Shown: piece by piece, positions 37,786-46,713 of the stretch
Numbering within the stretch: position 1 is the first letter of the stretch
Layout of the letters: every line of letters starts with the position of its first letter
Assembly: GCF_900110275.1 (NCBI RefSeq)
Contig: NZ_FODC01000004.1
Location: forward strand, 62,001-126,000
From: Duganella sp. CF517
GTDB taxonomy: Bacteria > Pseudomonadota > Gammaproteobacteria > Burkholderiales > Burkholderiaceae_D
Length of the DNA: 64,000 bases
Direction: 5' to 3'
The notes under the pieces: generated by a model
What the model was told of the DNA's origin: nothing
The model's input: only the letters and a program-made list of their open reading frames with translations
Database searches by the model: none
Translations under genes and position numbers: made by a program

Positions 37786-37805
37786 ATGGCCGAGTGGTCT
37801 AAAGC
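37786..37805 (+). other. tRNA D-arm-like fragment (Leu/Ser class), 20 nt
   Basis: ATGGCCGAGTGGTCTAAAGC matches the D-arm of class II tRNAs (usual TGGCCGAGTGGTCTAAGGC) at all but one position. The sequence after it (AAACCGCTGAAAAA) is not a tRNA anticodon or T arm, so this is not a functional tRNA. It lies in the 92-bp gap before the GH2 gene and may mark an old integration or recombination site. Confidence 0.45.
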
Positions 37806-37831
37806 AAACCGCTGAAAAATAAGGAGACGGA

Positions 37832-40741
37832 GTGACTAAACGCCTGAGCAAGATACTGATCGCCATCATCCTCGCGGGCTGTGCCTGCGTGGCGGCAACC
37901 GCCGTAACCGCCGCCGGGGCGGCACCGCCGCCCGCCGCGCGCGCCGCCGACGTCCGCGAGCGCATCAACATCGACAAGGACTGGCGCTTCGCTCACGGCC
38001 ACCCCTACGATGCGCAAAAGGACTTCAAGCACGGACTGCGTCCGTTTTTCTTCGCCAAGGCGGGCTATGGCGACGGTCCGGCCGCCGTCGACTTCAGCGA
38101 CGCCGCCTGGCGCAAGCTGGACCTGCCGCACGACTGGGCGGTCGAGCTGCCCTTCGATGCGCGCGGCAACACCAACCACGGCTCGCTGGCGATCGGCCGC
38201 AACTTCCCGGAAAACAGCGTCGGCTGGTACCGCAAGGTGGTCCATATCCCCGCCAGCGACCAGGGCCGCCGCATCGCGCTCGAGTTCGACGGCGTCTACC
38301 GCAACAGCGTGGTCTGGGTCAACGGCCACTACATCGGCACCGAACCGAGCGGCTACTCGGGCTTCCGCTACGACATCACCGATTACTTGAACGTCGGCGG
38401 CGACAACGTCATCGCCGTGCGCGCCGACGCCACCGTCGAGGAGGGCTGGTTTTACGAGGGCGCCGGCATCTACCGCCATGTATGGCTGACCAAGACCGCG
38501 CCGCTGCACGTGGCGCAGTGGGGCACCTTCGTCAAAACGACAGTGGCAGGCGGCAAGGCGCGCATCGACGTCGACGTCACCGTGGCCAACGACGGCAAGA
38601 GCGCGCAATCGTTCACGTTGCGCCAGCAGGTATACGCGCCGGACGGCAAGCTGGTGGCGCAGGCCGAGCAGGCCGGCCGCAGCGTGCGCGCCGCGCGCGA
38701 CGGCGAGTTCAGCGCCGCGCTGACGGTGCCGGATCCGCGCCTGTGGTCGATCGAGGAGCCGAACCTGTACACCATGAAAACCACGCTGCTGCAAAACGGT
38801 CGCGTGGTCGACAGCTACGACACGCGCTTCGGCATCCGCACCGTGGTGTTCGATCCGGACACGGGCTTTTCGCTGAACGGCAAGCCGCTCAAGCTGCAGG
38901 GCACCAACAACCACCAGGACCACGCCGGCGTCGGCGTGGCGCTGCCGGACGGCCTGCAGACCTGGCGCCTGAAGCAGCTCAAGTCGTTCGGCGTGAACGC
39001 CTACCGCGCCTCGCACCATCCGCCGACGCCGGAATTACTGGACGAGGCCGATCGGCTCGGCATGCTCGTCATCGACGAGCACCGCATGATGGGCACCACG
39101 CCCGAGGTGCGCGGCCAGCTCGAGCGCATGATACGGCGCGACCGCAACCATCCTAGCGTCATCATCTGGTCGGTGGGCAACGAGGAGTGGGCGCTGGAGT
39201 GGAAGGCTCCGGGCCCCCACCTGGCGCGCGAGATGGACGGACATGTCAAGCGCATGGACCCGACCCGGCGCACCATGGTCGCCACCAGCGGATCGGGCAA
39301 GGGCGTGTCGCTGGAGGCGGACGTGATCGGCTTTAACTACGGCGCCCAGCATGACGTCGACCGCTTCCACCGCGACCATCCGGCCAAGCCGGCGATGATG
39401 TCGGAGGAGGGCTCGACCTTCACCACGCGCGGCGTCTACTTCGACGATCCGGCGCGTTCGCATCTGAACGCCTACGACCGCCAGGCCCGGCCGGGCAGCA
39501 GCCTCAGCATCGGAGAGGGCTGGCGCCGCGTCCGGGAGCGCGACTGGATGAGCGGCATGTTCGTCTGGACCGGCTTCGACTACCGGGGCGAGACCACCCC
39601 GTTCGGCTGGCCGGCGGTCGGTTCGCAGTTCGGCATGCTCGACACCACCGGCGTGTTGAAGGACACTGCCTATTACCTGAAGTCGGTGTGGACGCGCGAA
39701 CCGATGGTGCATATCCTGCCGCACTGGAACTGGGCGGGCAGGGAGGGGCAGCCGATCAAGGTGCATGTGTACAGCAACGGCGACGCGGTCGAGCTGTTCC
39801 AGGACGGCCGCCCGCTGGGCCGCAAGACGCTGGTCAAGGACGGCCAGCTGGAGTGGATGGTGCCTTACCAAGCCGGAAAATTGACGGCGACCGCGTACCG
39901 CGAAGGCCGGCCGGTGGCCACGGCCGAGGTGGCCACCACCGGCGCCGCCGCGCGCGTCGCGCTCAGCGCCGACAAGACCGACCTCAAGCCCGACGGCACC
40001 GATGTCGCCGTGGTATGGGTCAACGTCGCCGACGCCGCCGGCAAGATCGTGCCGACCGCCGGCGACCTGGTCGGCTTCGAGGCATCCGGCCCGATCCGCA
40101 TCATTGGCGTCGGCAATGGCGATCCGGGTTCGCACGAGGCCGACCGTCCGGCCGACCGCCACACTTTCGTGCCGCTTTCCGGCTGGCGCACGCTTGCCGT
40201 CGACGGCGCCGAGCATCCGGCGGCGCGCAGCGCGGCGGTCGATACGTCGTCGTGGCGCGATCCGGCCGCGTGGCTGCCGCCCACGGCGCAGCCGCCGCTG
40301 ACGCCGTATCTTGTGTTGCGTGGCGAGTTCCCCCGGCCCGTTCTGGCGGCGGACGGTCGCGCCGCCTTGTTCATCGACCGGCTCGACGCCGGTCAGGCGG
40401 TGTATGTGAATGGCCGCGCGGTCGAGCCGGCGCCGGTCGACGGCGGCCTGATGATCGCGCTGGACGGCGCGCAGCTAAAGGACGTCAACAGCCTGGCCTA
40501 CGTCGTGCCGACGCCCAAGGATGGCGTGCAGGGCGTGTTCGAGCGTTCCGTGGGCACCAGCAAATGGGGCGTGCTGCGCGTGACCGCCCCGGCGGCGCCG
40601 TGGCAGCGGCGCGTGTTCAACGGCTGGGCACAGGTGATCGTGCAATCGACCGCGCAGGCCGGCGAGGCGAGCTTGACGGCCAAGTCGCCCGGCCTGGCGC
40701 CGGCGATGATCCGGTTCCAAAGCGGGCCGGCCGCCCGCTAG
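37832..40741 (+). CDS. Glycoside hydrolase family 2 protein, beta-galactosidase-like
   Basis: A 969-residue exported glycosidase from GTG after AAGGAGA. A signal peptide or lipid-type leader spans about residues 1-38 (hydrophobic core IAIILAGCACVAATAV). Domains: GH2 sugar-binding (about 45-215, WRKLDLPHDWAVELPF, GWYRKVVHIPA), immunoglobulin-like (about 220-325), TIM barrel (about 330-620), then DUF4982/Ig-like domains and a C-terminal carbohydrate-binding-like region. Acid/base Glu451 is in SVGNEEW and nucleophile Glu525 in MMSEEGS. It probably cleaves beta-galactosides or beta-glucuronides in the periplasm. Its stop overlaps that of the convergent LysR gene by 4 nt. Confidence 0.93.
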   Translation: MTKRLSKILIAIILAGCACVAATAVTAAGAAPPPAARAADVRERINIDKDWRFAHGHPYDAQKDFKHGLRPFFFAKAGYGDGPAAVDFSDAAWRKLDLPHDWAVELPFDARGNTNHGSLAIGRNFPENSVGWYRKVVHIPASDQGRRIALEFDGVYRNSVVWVNGHYIGTEPSGYSGFRYDITDYLNVGGDNVIAVRADATVEEGWFYEGAGIYRHVWLTKTAPLHVAQWGTFVKTTVAGGKARIDVDVTVANDGKSAQSFTLRQQVYAPDGKLVAQAEQAGRSVRAARDGEFSAALTVPDPRLWSIEEPNLYTMKTTLLQNGRVVDSYDTRFGIRTVVFDPDTGFSLNGKPLKLQGTNNHQDHAGVGVALPDGLQTWRLKQLKSFGVNAYRASHHPPTPELLDEADRLGMLVIDEHRMMGTTPEVRGQLERMIRRDRNHPSVIIWSVGNEEWALEWKAPGPHLAREMDGHVKRMDPTRRTMVATSGSGKGVSLEADVIGFNYGAQHDVDRFHRDHPAKPAMMSEEGSTFTTRGVYFDDPARSHLNAYDRQARPGSSLSIGEGWRRVRERDWMSGMFVWTGFDYRGETTPFGWPAVGSQFGMLDTTGVLKDTAYYLKSVWTREPMVHILPHWNWAGREGQPIKVHVYSNGDAVELFQDGRPLGRKTLVKDGQLEWMVPYQAGKLTATAYREGRPVATAEVATTGAAARVALSADKTDLKPDGTDVAVVWVNVADAAGKIVPTAGDLVGFEASGPIRIIGVGNGDPGSHEADRPADRHTFVPLSGWRTLAVDGAEHPAARSAAVDTSSWRDPAAWLPPTAQPPLTPYLVLRGEFPRPVLAADGRAALFIDRLDAGQAVYVNGRAVEPAPVDGGLMIALDGAQLKDVNSLAYVVPTPKDGVQGVFERSVGTSKWGVLRVTAPAAPWQRRVFNGWAQVIVQSTAQAGEASLTAKSPGLAPAMIRFQSGPAAR

Positions 40742-41658
40742 CGCGCCGCCCGCCGCCGGGGCTTTTCGAGGCCCGCGACCAGCATGTCGAACAGCGTGCG
40801 CGATGCCGGCGGCATCGCGTGTTGATGCCTGCTGATCAAGCCCAACGTTCGGTTCACGGTGGGATTGACCAGAGGAACGCCGACCACCGCGCCGTGCGCC
40901 TCCCGGGGGATCGACAGCCCGGGCACCGCCGCCACCCCCAGCCCCGCTTCCACCAGCGCCAGTACGCCTGACACGTGGTTGATCTCGCAGGAGATCCACG
41001 GGTGTTTTTCCACGCCGGACAGCGCGGCGTCCAGCACGCTGCGGTTGCCGCTCGACTTGGCCACCGAGATATAGCGTTCGCCGACGGTGTCCTTCCAGTT
41101 GAGTTTCTTGCGCTTGGCCAGCGGATGGTCATCGCGCATCGCCAGCACATAGCTTTCGACATGGATGGGCTGGAAATGGATTTCCGGATTCTCCGCGCCG
41201 GTAAAACTGATGCCGAAGTCCGCCTCGCCCGTCAGCACGAGGTTGAGCACGTCCTGCGCGCTTTCATCGTGCACACGCACGCGAATTTTCGGAAACTGCG
41301 CGCTGAAACGCTTGAGCACGTCCGGCAGGAAATGCAGCACGGCCGAGGGCACGCAGGCGATGGTCACCGTCCCGGTGCGATGCGCGGCGAGGTCGGCGAC
41401 GCCCAGCACGGCATCCTCGAGGCCGTTGAGCGCGTCGCGCACGTTCACCAGGAAGGCCTGGCCGACATTGGTCAACTGCACGCGCCGCGTGGTGCGTTCG
41501 AACAGCTTGACCCCCAGCGCTTCCTCCAGTTTTTCGATCCGGCGGCTGAGCGCGGGCTGCGACAGGAACAGATCCGTCGCGGCCTGGCGAAAGCTGTTGC
41601 GCTCGGCCACTGCCACGAAGGCCTGCAAATCATGAAGTTCGTAATTGATGCGTTGCAT
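40738..41658 (-). CDS. LysR family transcriptional regulator
   Basis: A 306-residue LysR-type regulator: N-terminal winged helix (LHDLQAFVAVAERNSFRQAA, LSQPALSRRIEKLEEALGVKLFERTTR) and a C-terminal periplasmic-binding-like effector domain from about residue 95 (TVTIACVPSAVLHFLPDVL). It is divergent from the porin gene; the 122-bp gap is AT-rich and holds the 10-bp palindrome AATTGCAATT at 41676-41685 near its start, a possible LysR site. It very likely controls the porin, binding protein and MFS genes opposite. Effector unknown, perhaps a tricarboxylate or aromatic acid. Confidence 0.94.
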   Translation of the reverse strand: MQRINYELHDLQAFVAVAERNSFRQAATDLFLSQPALSRRIEKLEEALGVKLFERTTRRVQLTNVGQAFLVNVRDALNGLEDAVLGVADLAAHRTGTVTIACVPSAVLHFLPDVLKRFSAQFPKIRVRVHDESAQDVLNLVLTGEADFGISFTGAENPEIHFQPIHVESYVLAMRDDHPLAKRKKLNWKDTVGERYISVAKSSGNRSVLDAALSGVEKHPWISCEINHVSGVLALVEAGLGVAAVPGLSIPREAHGAVVGVPLVNPTVNRTLGLISRHQHAMPPASRTLFDMLVAGLEKPRRRAAR

Positions 41659-41780
41659 GCATTAATCCTCGGAAAAATTGCAATTATCAAATTATGCCAT
41701 TTCAACGATGATTCGGTACTCATCAGCAGCCTCGTCAAGAAGGCGTCAATCAGAAGGCATCATTCGAAAATGGAGACACG

Positions 41781-42872
41781 ATGCGACATCGGTGCACGTT
41801 CGCGTTTCTGGCGGTGGCAAGCGGTAGCTGCCCGGGCCAAAGCAGCGCGATGATCTATGGCATAGGGGATGTCGGCGTCCGTGTTGGAAAAAGCCTGAAC
41901 GCCGCCAACGCGCCGCTGGCCGGCGGCACGCTGTCCTCCGTCAGCAGCGGCGTAAACAACACCAGCCGCTGGGGCCTGCGCGGCCAGGAAGACCTCGGCG
42001 GCGGCTGGCTGGCCGTCTACCGCCTCGAGGGCGGGCTCAATCTGGACACGGGCAGCTCGGCCAAATCGGACAAGCTCTTCGACCGGCAGGCATGGGTGGG
42101 CCTCAAATCGCCGCTGGGATCGGTGTACCTGGGGCGCCAGGCGACGCTGCTGGCCGACGCGATCGCACCGGTCGATCCGCTGGGCATCCGCTACGCCAGC
42201 TTCAACCCGAACGTCAACATCACAGGGTTGAGCAACACCGCGTTCGGCGGCCACGCTTTCGGCCAGCAATATGGCGCCAGCGGCTATGCCGACAACTTCT
42301 ACCGGCTCGACAACATGGTCAAGTACACCGCCAACGTCGGACCGGTGGTGGCGCGCGCGGCGTATTCGTTCGGCGAGGTGGCGGGCGCGACGTCGCCATT
42401 GTCGACCTTGGGCGGCGCCCTGGCGTACCAGCAGGCGGGGCTGGCCGTTTCCGGCGCCGCGATGCGCTTTCGCAATCGCGACAACCTCGTCCTCGACGCC
42501 GGCGTGCTGGGCGCCGCCTACCAGGTGGAAAAATGGCAGTTCAAGGCCAATGTCGGCTTGAACCGCGCCGACACCGGCGTCGACCGGTCGGTGCGGCAGG
42601 GCGTGATGTCCGCCGGCTTGAGCCGGCAATTCGCGCCCGATCTTCTGCTGACGACCGCTTACTACAAGGTGCGGCGCTCGGCCACCGGCTTTGTCGACGA
42701 CGGCTTCGACCGCGCCTTCGCCTATCTGGAAAAAAACCTGTCGCCGCGCGCCACCCTGTACCTCGAATCGGACTACACGCGCTGGCGCGGCGACGCCGCC
42801 GGCGTCACCGGCACCCGTGCCGACGACCGCCATGGCGCGGCCCTGACGCTCGGCTTCATGCAGAAATTTTAA
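41781..42872 (+). CDS. Gram-negative porin
   Basis: A 363-residue outer-membrane porin of the betaproteobacterial trimeric type. A signal peptide is present but short and atypical (MRHRCTFAFLAVASG...), with mature strands from IYGIGDVGVRVG. Alternating beta-strand pattern, SRWGLRGQEDLGGGWLAVY and VYLGRQATL are family landmarks, and the chain ends in MQKF with the terminal Phe needed for BAM assembly. TGGAGA precedes the ATG. First gene of the divergent set controlled by LysR, likely giving entry to the substrate of the downstream binding protein. Confidence 0.93.
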   Translation: MRHRCTFAFLAVASGSCPGQSSAMIYGIGDVGVRVGKSLNAANAPLAGGTLSSVSSGVNNTSRWGLRGQEDLGGGWLAVYRLEGGLNLDTGSSAKSDKLFDRQAWVGLKSPLGSVYLGRQATLLADAIAPVDPLGIRYASFNPNVNITGLSNTAFGGHAFGQQYGASGYADNFYRLDNMVKYTANVGPVVARAAYSFGEVAGATSPLSTLGGALAYQQAGLAVSGAAMRFRNRDNLVLDAGVLGAAYQVEKWQFKANVGLNRADTGVDRSVRQGVMSAGLSRQFAPDLLLTTAYYKVRRSATGFVDDGFDRAFAYLEKNLSPRATLYLESDYTRWRGDAAGVTGTRADDRHGAALTLGFMQKF

Positions 42873-42888
42873 CGATCGGAGAACGACC

Positions 42889-43686
42889 ATGCCTCAACAT
42901 CATTCGATACGGAAATCCCGCCCATTGCTGGTCGCGCTCGCTTTGCTGGCCGCCGGCCCGGCGCATGCCGCCGACATCCGCGTGGTCAGCTCGGGCGGCT
43001 TCGCCCAAGCCTACAAAAACCTGGCAGCCGAATACGAGCGCACCAGTGGCGACCATTTGCTGTCCGAATGGGGACCGTCGATGGGAACGACCGCCAAGGC
43101 GATCCCGGCGCGCCTGGCGCGCGGCGAGCGGATCGACGTCGTCATCATGGTCGGCGACGCGCTCGACAAGCTGATGGACGCGGGGCGCCTGGTTCCCGGC
43201 ACCAAGGTGGTGCTGGCCAATTCCCCGATCGCCTGCGCGGTGCGTCACGGCGTGGCCAAGCCCGACATCAGCACCACCGACGGCTTGCGCAAGGCTTTCC
43301 TGGAGGCGCGCAAGGTGGCCTACTCGGACAGCGCCAGCGGCGAATACATCGAGGGAAAACTGATGATGAAACTGGACATCGCCGAGCAGATGCAGGGCAA
43401 GGCCGCGAAAATCCCGGCCACCCCGGTGGGCGAAATCATCGCCCACGGCGAGGCCGATTTCGGCTGCCAGCAGCGTAGCGAGCTGATGCCGGTCAAGGGC
43501 ATCGACATCGTCGGCCTGCTGCCGCCGGAAGTGCAGTTGATGACGGAGTTTTCGGCCGCGCTGGTGCGCGACGCCCGCCAGCCCGAGGCCGGACGCGCCT
43601 TGCTGCGCTTCCTCGCTTCGCCCGCCAACGCCGCCGCGATCGAGGCCACCGGCCTGCAACCGGCGGCGGCGCCCGCCGCGCACTGA
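42889..43686 (+). CDS. Periplasmic substrate-binding protein (ModA-like fold), without ABC partners
   Basis: A 265-residue periplasmic binding protein with a Sec signal peptide (cleavage at AHAA, about residue 29). The mature part has the ModA-like SBP fold (IRVVSSGGFAQAYKNLA, DVVIMVGDALDKLMDAGRLV, YSDSASGEYIEGK, VGEIIAHGEADFGCQQ). No ABC permease or ATPase is adjacent; it lies between a porin (16 nt) and an MFS carrier (35 nt). It may feed the MFS system or serve as a sensor for LysR-controlled uptake. A close homologue of molybdate binders by fold only; the real modA lies at 53742. Confidence 0.86.
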   Translation: MPQHHSIRKSRPLLVALALLAAGPAHAADIRVVSSGGFAQAYKNLAAEYERTSGDHLLSEWGPSMGTTAKAIPARLARGERIDVVIMVGDALDKLMDAGRLVPGTKVVLANSPIACAVRHGVAKPDISTTDGLRKAFLEARKVAYSDSASGEYIEGKLMMKLDIAEQMQGKAAKIPATPVGEIIAHGEADFGCQQRSELMPVKGIDIVGLLPPEVQLMTEFSAALVRDARQPEAGRALLRFLASPANAAAIEATGLQPAAAPAAH

Positions 43687-43721
43687 ACGACCTCTTTTCA
43701 TCTTTCATCGATAGGTAACAC

Positions 43722-45059
43722 ATGGCTATTCAATCCAGCGCCCAGCGCCTAGCGCAGGCCGCGCGGCCGCCCGAACCGGCGCGCGCCCCGTCCCGCATCG
43801 CCACCGTCATCCGGGTGACGAGCGGGAATTTCATCGAGATGTACGATTTTTTCCTGTTCGGCTTCTACGCCACGTATATCTCCAAGGCGTTCTTCCCCGC
43901 CACCAGCGAATACGCGGCCTTGATGATGACGTTCGCCACCTTCGGTGCCGGGTTCTTCATGCGGCCGCTCGGCGCGATCATCCTCGGCAGCTATATCGAC
44001 CGCATCGGCCGCCGCAAGGGCCTGGTGCTCACGCTGGCCATCATGGCCTCCGGCACGGCGTTGATCGCCTTCGTGCCCGGCTACGAGACCATCGGATTGC
44101 TGGCGCCGCTATTGGTGCTGATCGGCCGCTTGCTGCAAGGCTTTTCGGCCGGCGTGGAGCTGGGCGGGGTGTCGGTCTACCTGTCCGAGATGGCGACGCC
44201 CGGCAACAAGGGCTATTACGTCAGCTGGCAATCGGCCAGCCAGCAGGTCGCCATCATCTTCTCCGCCGCGCTCGGCTACGCGCTCAACGAGACGCTCAGT
44301 AAAGATTTCATCGCCGACTGGGGCTGGCGCATCCCGTTCTTTATCGGTTGCTCGATCATCCCGGTGGTGTTCTATATCCGGCGCTCGCTGCAGGAAACCG
44401 AGGCCTATCTGGCGCGCAAGTCCCATCCGACGTTCCGGCAAATGCTCAAGACCATCAGCCTGAACTGGCCGCTGGTGGTCGCCGGCACCATGCTGATTGT
44501 GCTGACGACGGTCGCGTTCTATCTGATCACCGTCTACACGCCGACCTTCGGCAAGAGCGTGCTCAAGTTGAGCACCGAGGAAAGCCTGCTGGTTACCCTG
44601 TGCGTCGGCCTGTCGAACTTCATCTGGCTGCCGGTCATGGGGGCGCTGTCGGACCGGATCGGGCGCTGGCCCATCATGGCGGTGTGCTCGGCGCTGACGG
44701 TGCTCACCGCGTATCCGGCCTTGTCCTGGCTGGTCGGCCATCCCAGTTTCGAGCATATGGTCATGGTCGAGCTGTGGTTGTCCTTCCTGTACGGCAGTTA
44801 CAACGGCGCCACCATCGTCGCGCTGACCGAAATTATCCCGGCCAGCGTGCGGACCACCGGCTTTTCGCTGGCATACAGCCTGGCCACCGCGCTGTTCGGC
44901 GGCATGACGCCGCTGGTGTCGACCTTGCTCATCGAGAGCACCGGGGACAAGGCGGCGCCGGGGTACTGGATGGCGGGCGCCGGCGCCATCAGCCTGATGG
45001 CGACGTGGCTGGTCTATCGCGGCATCGTCAGGGAGCGCCATCCGGTCGCGGCCGTATAG
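43722..45059 (+). CDS. MFS transporter, citrate/tricarballylate proton symporter-like
   Basis: A 445-residue transporter with twelve predicted helices. Signatures of the metabolite:H+ symporter family are visible: [33 protein letters not shown] (first loop), [20 protein letters not shown] and the second-half loop SDRIGRWP. These match CitA/TcuC-like carriers for citrate or tricarballylate. Third gene in the LysR-linked set after porin and binding protein. Substrate class is inferred from the family and its LysR-porin neighbourhood. Confidence 0.92.
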   Translation: MAIQSSAQRLAQAARPPEPARAPSRIATVIRVTSGNFIEMYDFFLFGFYATYISKAFFPATSEYAALMMTFATFGAGFFMRPLGAIILGSYIDRIGRRKGLVLTLAIMASGTALIAFVPGYETIGLLAPLLVLIGRLLQGFSAGVELGGVSVYLSEMATPGNKGYYVSWQSASQQVAIIFSAALGYALNETLSKDFIADWGWRIPFFIGCSIIPVVFYIRRSLQETEAYLARKSHPTFRQMLKTISLNWPLVVAGTMLIVLTTVAFYLITVYTPTFGKSVLKLSTEESLLVTLCVGLSNFIWLPVMGALSDRIGRWPIMAVCSALTVLTAYPALSWLVGHPSFEHMVMVELWLSFLYGSYNGATIVALTEIIPASVRTTGFSLAYSLATALFGGMTPLVSTLLIESTGDKAAPGYWMAGAGAISLMATWLVYRGIVRERHPVAAV

Positions 45060-45154
45060 ACGGTGCCGACGCCGCGCGGGGCTGGGCGCGCGCCGCGGCG
45101 ATTCGGCGCGGGCGGGCGCCGGACGCGACCTACTTGGTACCGGGAACTTAATCA

Positions 45155-45183
45155 TTGATCCATAGTTGTATTTTCGATAAAAT
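45155..45183 (+). promoter_or_regulatory. Sigma-70 promoter of the aspartic-protease-like gene
   Basis: TTGATC (45155-45160), 17-nt spacer, TAAAAT (45178-45183), 30 nt before the ATG at 45214. Good spacing and -10 with a 4/6 -35. Confidence 0.65.
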
Positions 45184-45213
45184 CGCCGGCTCGACTTTTG
45201 ACGGATAACATCG

Positions 45214-46077
45214 ATGCGCGTGGGATTTTTTTTGATGGCACTCGCTTGCGGCGCAAGCCAGGCGGCCGAGCCGGCATGGCAACCCTTCCATTGGGCCATC
45301 GGCAGTCTCAACGGTGGTCCGTCGGAGCGCCTGGCGCTGCTGTTACCGGTGACCGTCGACGGCGTAGCCTGCATCGTGCAGCTCGATACGGGTGCCAACG
45401 GCGACTGGAACTGGAAAAAGCGCGACGGCGCGCTTGCGGGCGACGAACGGGCGGCGGTCGAACTGGCCGGGTTGCAACGCTGGATTCCCGCCACTGCCGC
45501 CAACCTGGCGCAACTCAAGGAACCCGATTGCGGCGGCAGCCCCATCGCCATCGTCGGCAACGCGATGTTTGAAAACGGCACGCTGACCTTGGACCTCGGC
45601 CGGTCGCGCTACGCCTATGCGCCCCAGGCGTTGCTGGCAGGCGTGCGGGATGCGCAACCGCTGCTGTACCTGAGCTGGGCCCAGGGCGGCGGCCATGTCG
45701 TGGTGGAAGTGCGGCGTCCCGGCGCGCGCGTCGGCTATGCCATGCTCGACACGGGCGCCTCGCGCTTTGGATTGGTGGCGACGAACGCGGAGGAGTGGCG
45801 CGCGCTGGCGGCCGGCGCCGCGCGGCCGACGTCGGCCGACCCGGGCACGGTCAGTTTCACCGGACCCAAAGGGGAAGCGGTCACCTGCGGCGACGTGCCG
45901 CTCCAGGACGGGCTGGAAGTGGCTGGCAAGACGCTGCGAAGCGTGCGCGCGTCCTATTGTGAAGGGCACAGCTTCCAGGGGCCGCTACGCCTGATGGGCA
46001 CGCTGGGCATGGCGCCGCTGGGCGACCGCACCATTACGCTGGACTACCTGTCGCGGCGCTGGACCCTCAGCGACTAG
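45214..46077 (+). CDS. Secreted bilobal aspartic-protease-like protein
   Basis: A 287-residue protein with a Sec signal peptide (cleavage near SQAA, about residue 18). It carries two aspartic-protease active-site motifs, LDTGAN (Asp58) and LDTGAS (Asp179), 121 residues apart, in two similar halves each ending in a hydrophobic beta segment (VGNAMFENGTLTLDLG; LGMAPLGDRTITLDYL). That is the pepsin-like two-lobed plan in miniature, unlike single-domain bacterial retropepsins. Mature Cys residues (53, 103 and others) could form disulfides. A good promoter precedes it. Protease activity is predicted, not shown; pseudoprotease binding is the alternative. Confidence 0.72.
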   Translation: MRVGFFLMALACGASQAAEPAWQPFHWAIGSLNGGPSERLALLLPVTVDGVACIVQLDTGANGDWNWKKRDGALAGDERAAVELAGLQRWIPATAANLAQLKEPDCGGSPIAIVGNAMFENGTLTLDLGRSRYAYAPQALLAGVRDAQPLLYLSWAQGGGHVVVEVRRPGARVGYAMLDTGASRFGLVATNAEEWRALAAGAARPTSADPGTVSFTGPKGEAVTCGDVPLQDGLEVAGKTLRSVRASYCEGHSFQGPLRLMGTLGMAPLGDRTITLDYLSRRWTLSD

Positions 46078-46105
46078 CCGCCGCAGCGGCCTGTCGAACA
46101 CAGGA

Positions 46106-46615
46106 CTAAGTCCACAGCCGGCCGGCGCCGGTATCGAGATGGGTGAGGTACAGGCGCAGATCGAACTCGTATTGATGGTAGTTCGGCTCCATGTACGTGC
46201 ACAGCTTGTAGAACGCCTTGTCGTGCTGCTTTTCCTTGACGTGCGCCAGCTCGTGCACGGCGATCATGCGCAGGAATTCCAGCGGCACCTCCTTGAACAT
46301 GGTGGCGACGCGGATCTCGTGCTTGGCCTTGAGCTTGCCGCCCTGGACGCGCGAGATCGACGTGTGCAAGCCCAGCGCGTGGTTGATCACATGGATCTTG
46401 CTGTCGTACTCGACCTTGTTGATCGGCTCGGCGTTGCGCAGATGCTCATCTTTCAATTCCTGCACGTAGTTGTACAGCGCCTTGTCGGTGCGCAGCTCGT
46501 GCGGTTTCTTGTAGCGCTTGAGCAGCACCTCGCCCAGCTGGTTCTTGGCCAGCAATTGGGTCACTTGCTGCTGCGTTTGTTCGGAATAGGCGCTGAGGTA
46601 CTTCAGGGAGGACAT
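46106..46615 (-). CDS. YgjP-like (DUF45/M48-related) metallopeptidase
   Basis: A 169-residue zincin of the YgjP/WLM-like group. The zinc motif is HELAH (121-125) in RMIAVHELAHVKEKQHDKAFYKLC, with a downstream His/Asp segment typical of DUF45. The ATG at 46615 follows GGGAGGAC at the ribosome-site position; the frame opens further upstream but lacks support. Cytoplasmic, small, probably a protein-processing or regulatory peptidase. Divergent from the AEC transporter. Confidence 0.85.
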   Translation of the reverse strand: MSSLKYLSAYSEQTQQQVTQLLAKNQLGEVLLKRYKKPHELRTDKALYNYVQELKDEHLRNAEPINKVEYDSKIHVINHALGLHTSISRVQGGKLKAKHEIRVATMFKEVPLEFLRMIAVHELAHVKEKQHDKAFYKLCTYMEPNYHQYEFDLRLYLTHLDTGAGRLWT

Positions 46616-46713
46616 GGCGTGGCGGCTGAAAAGATTCGAGGCGTGAATGTACCACAACCATGACAAAGGGCTTCGCGTCGAGTACGATGGCGCAAACTTC
46701 CCAGCGCTCATCC

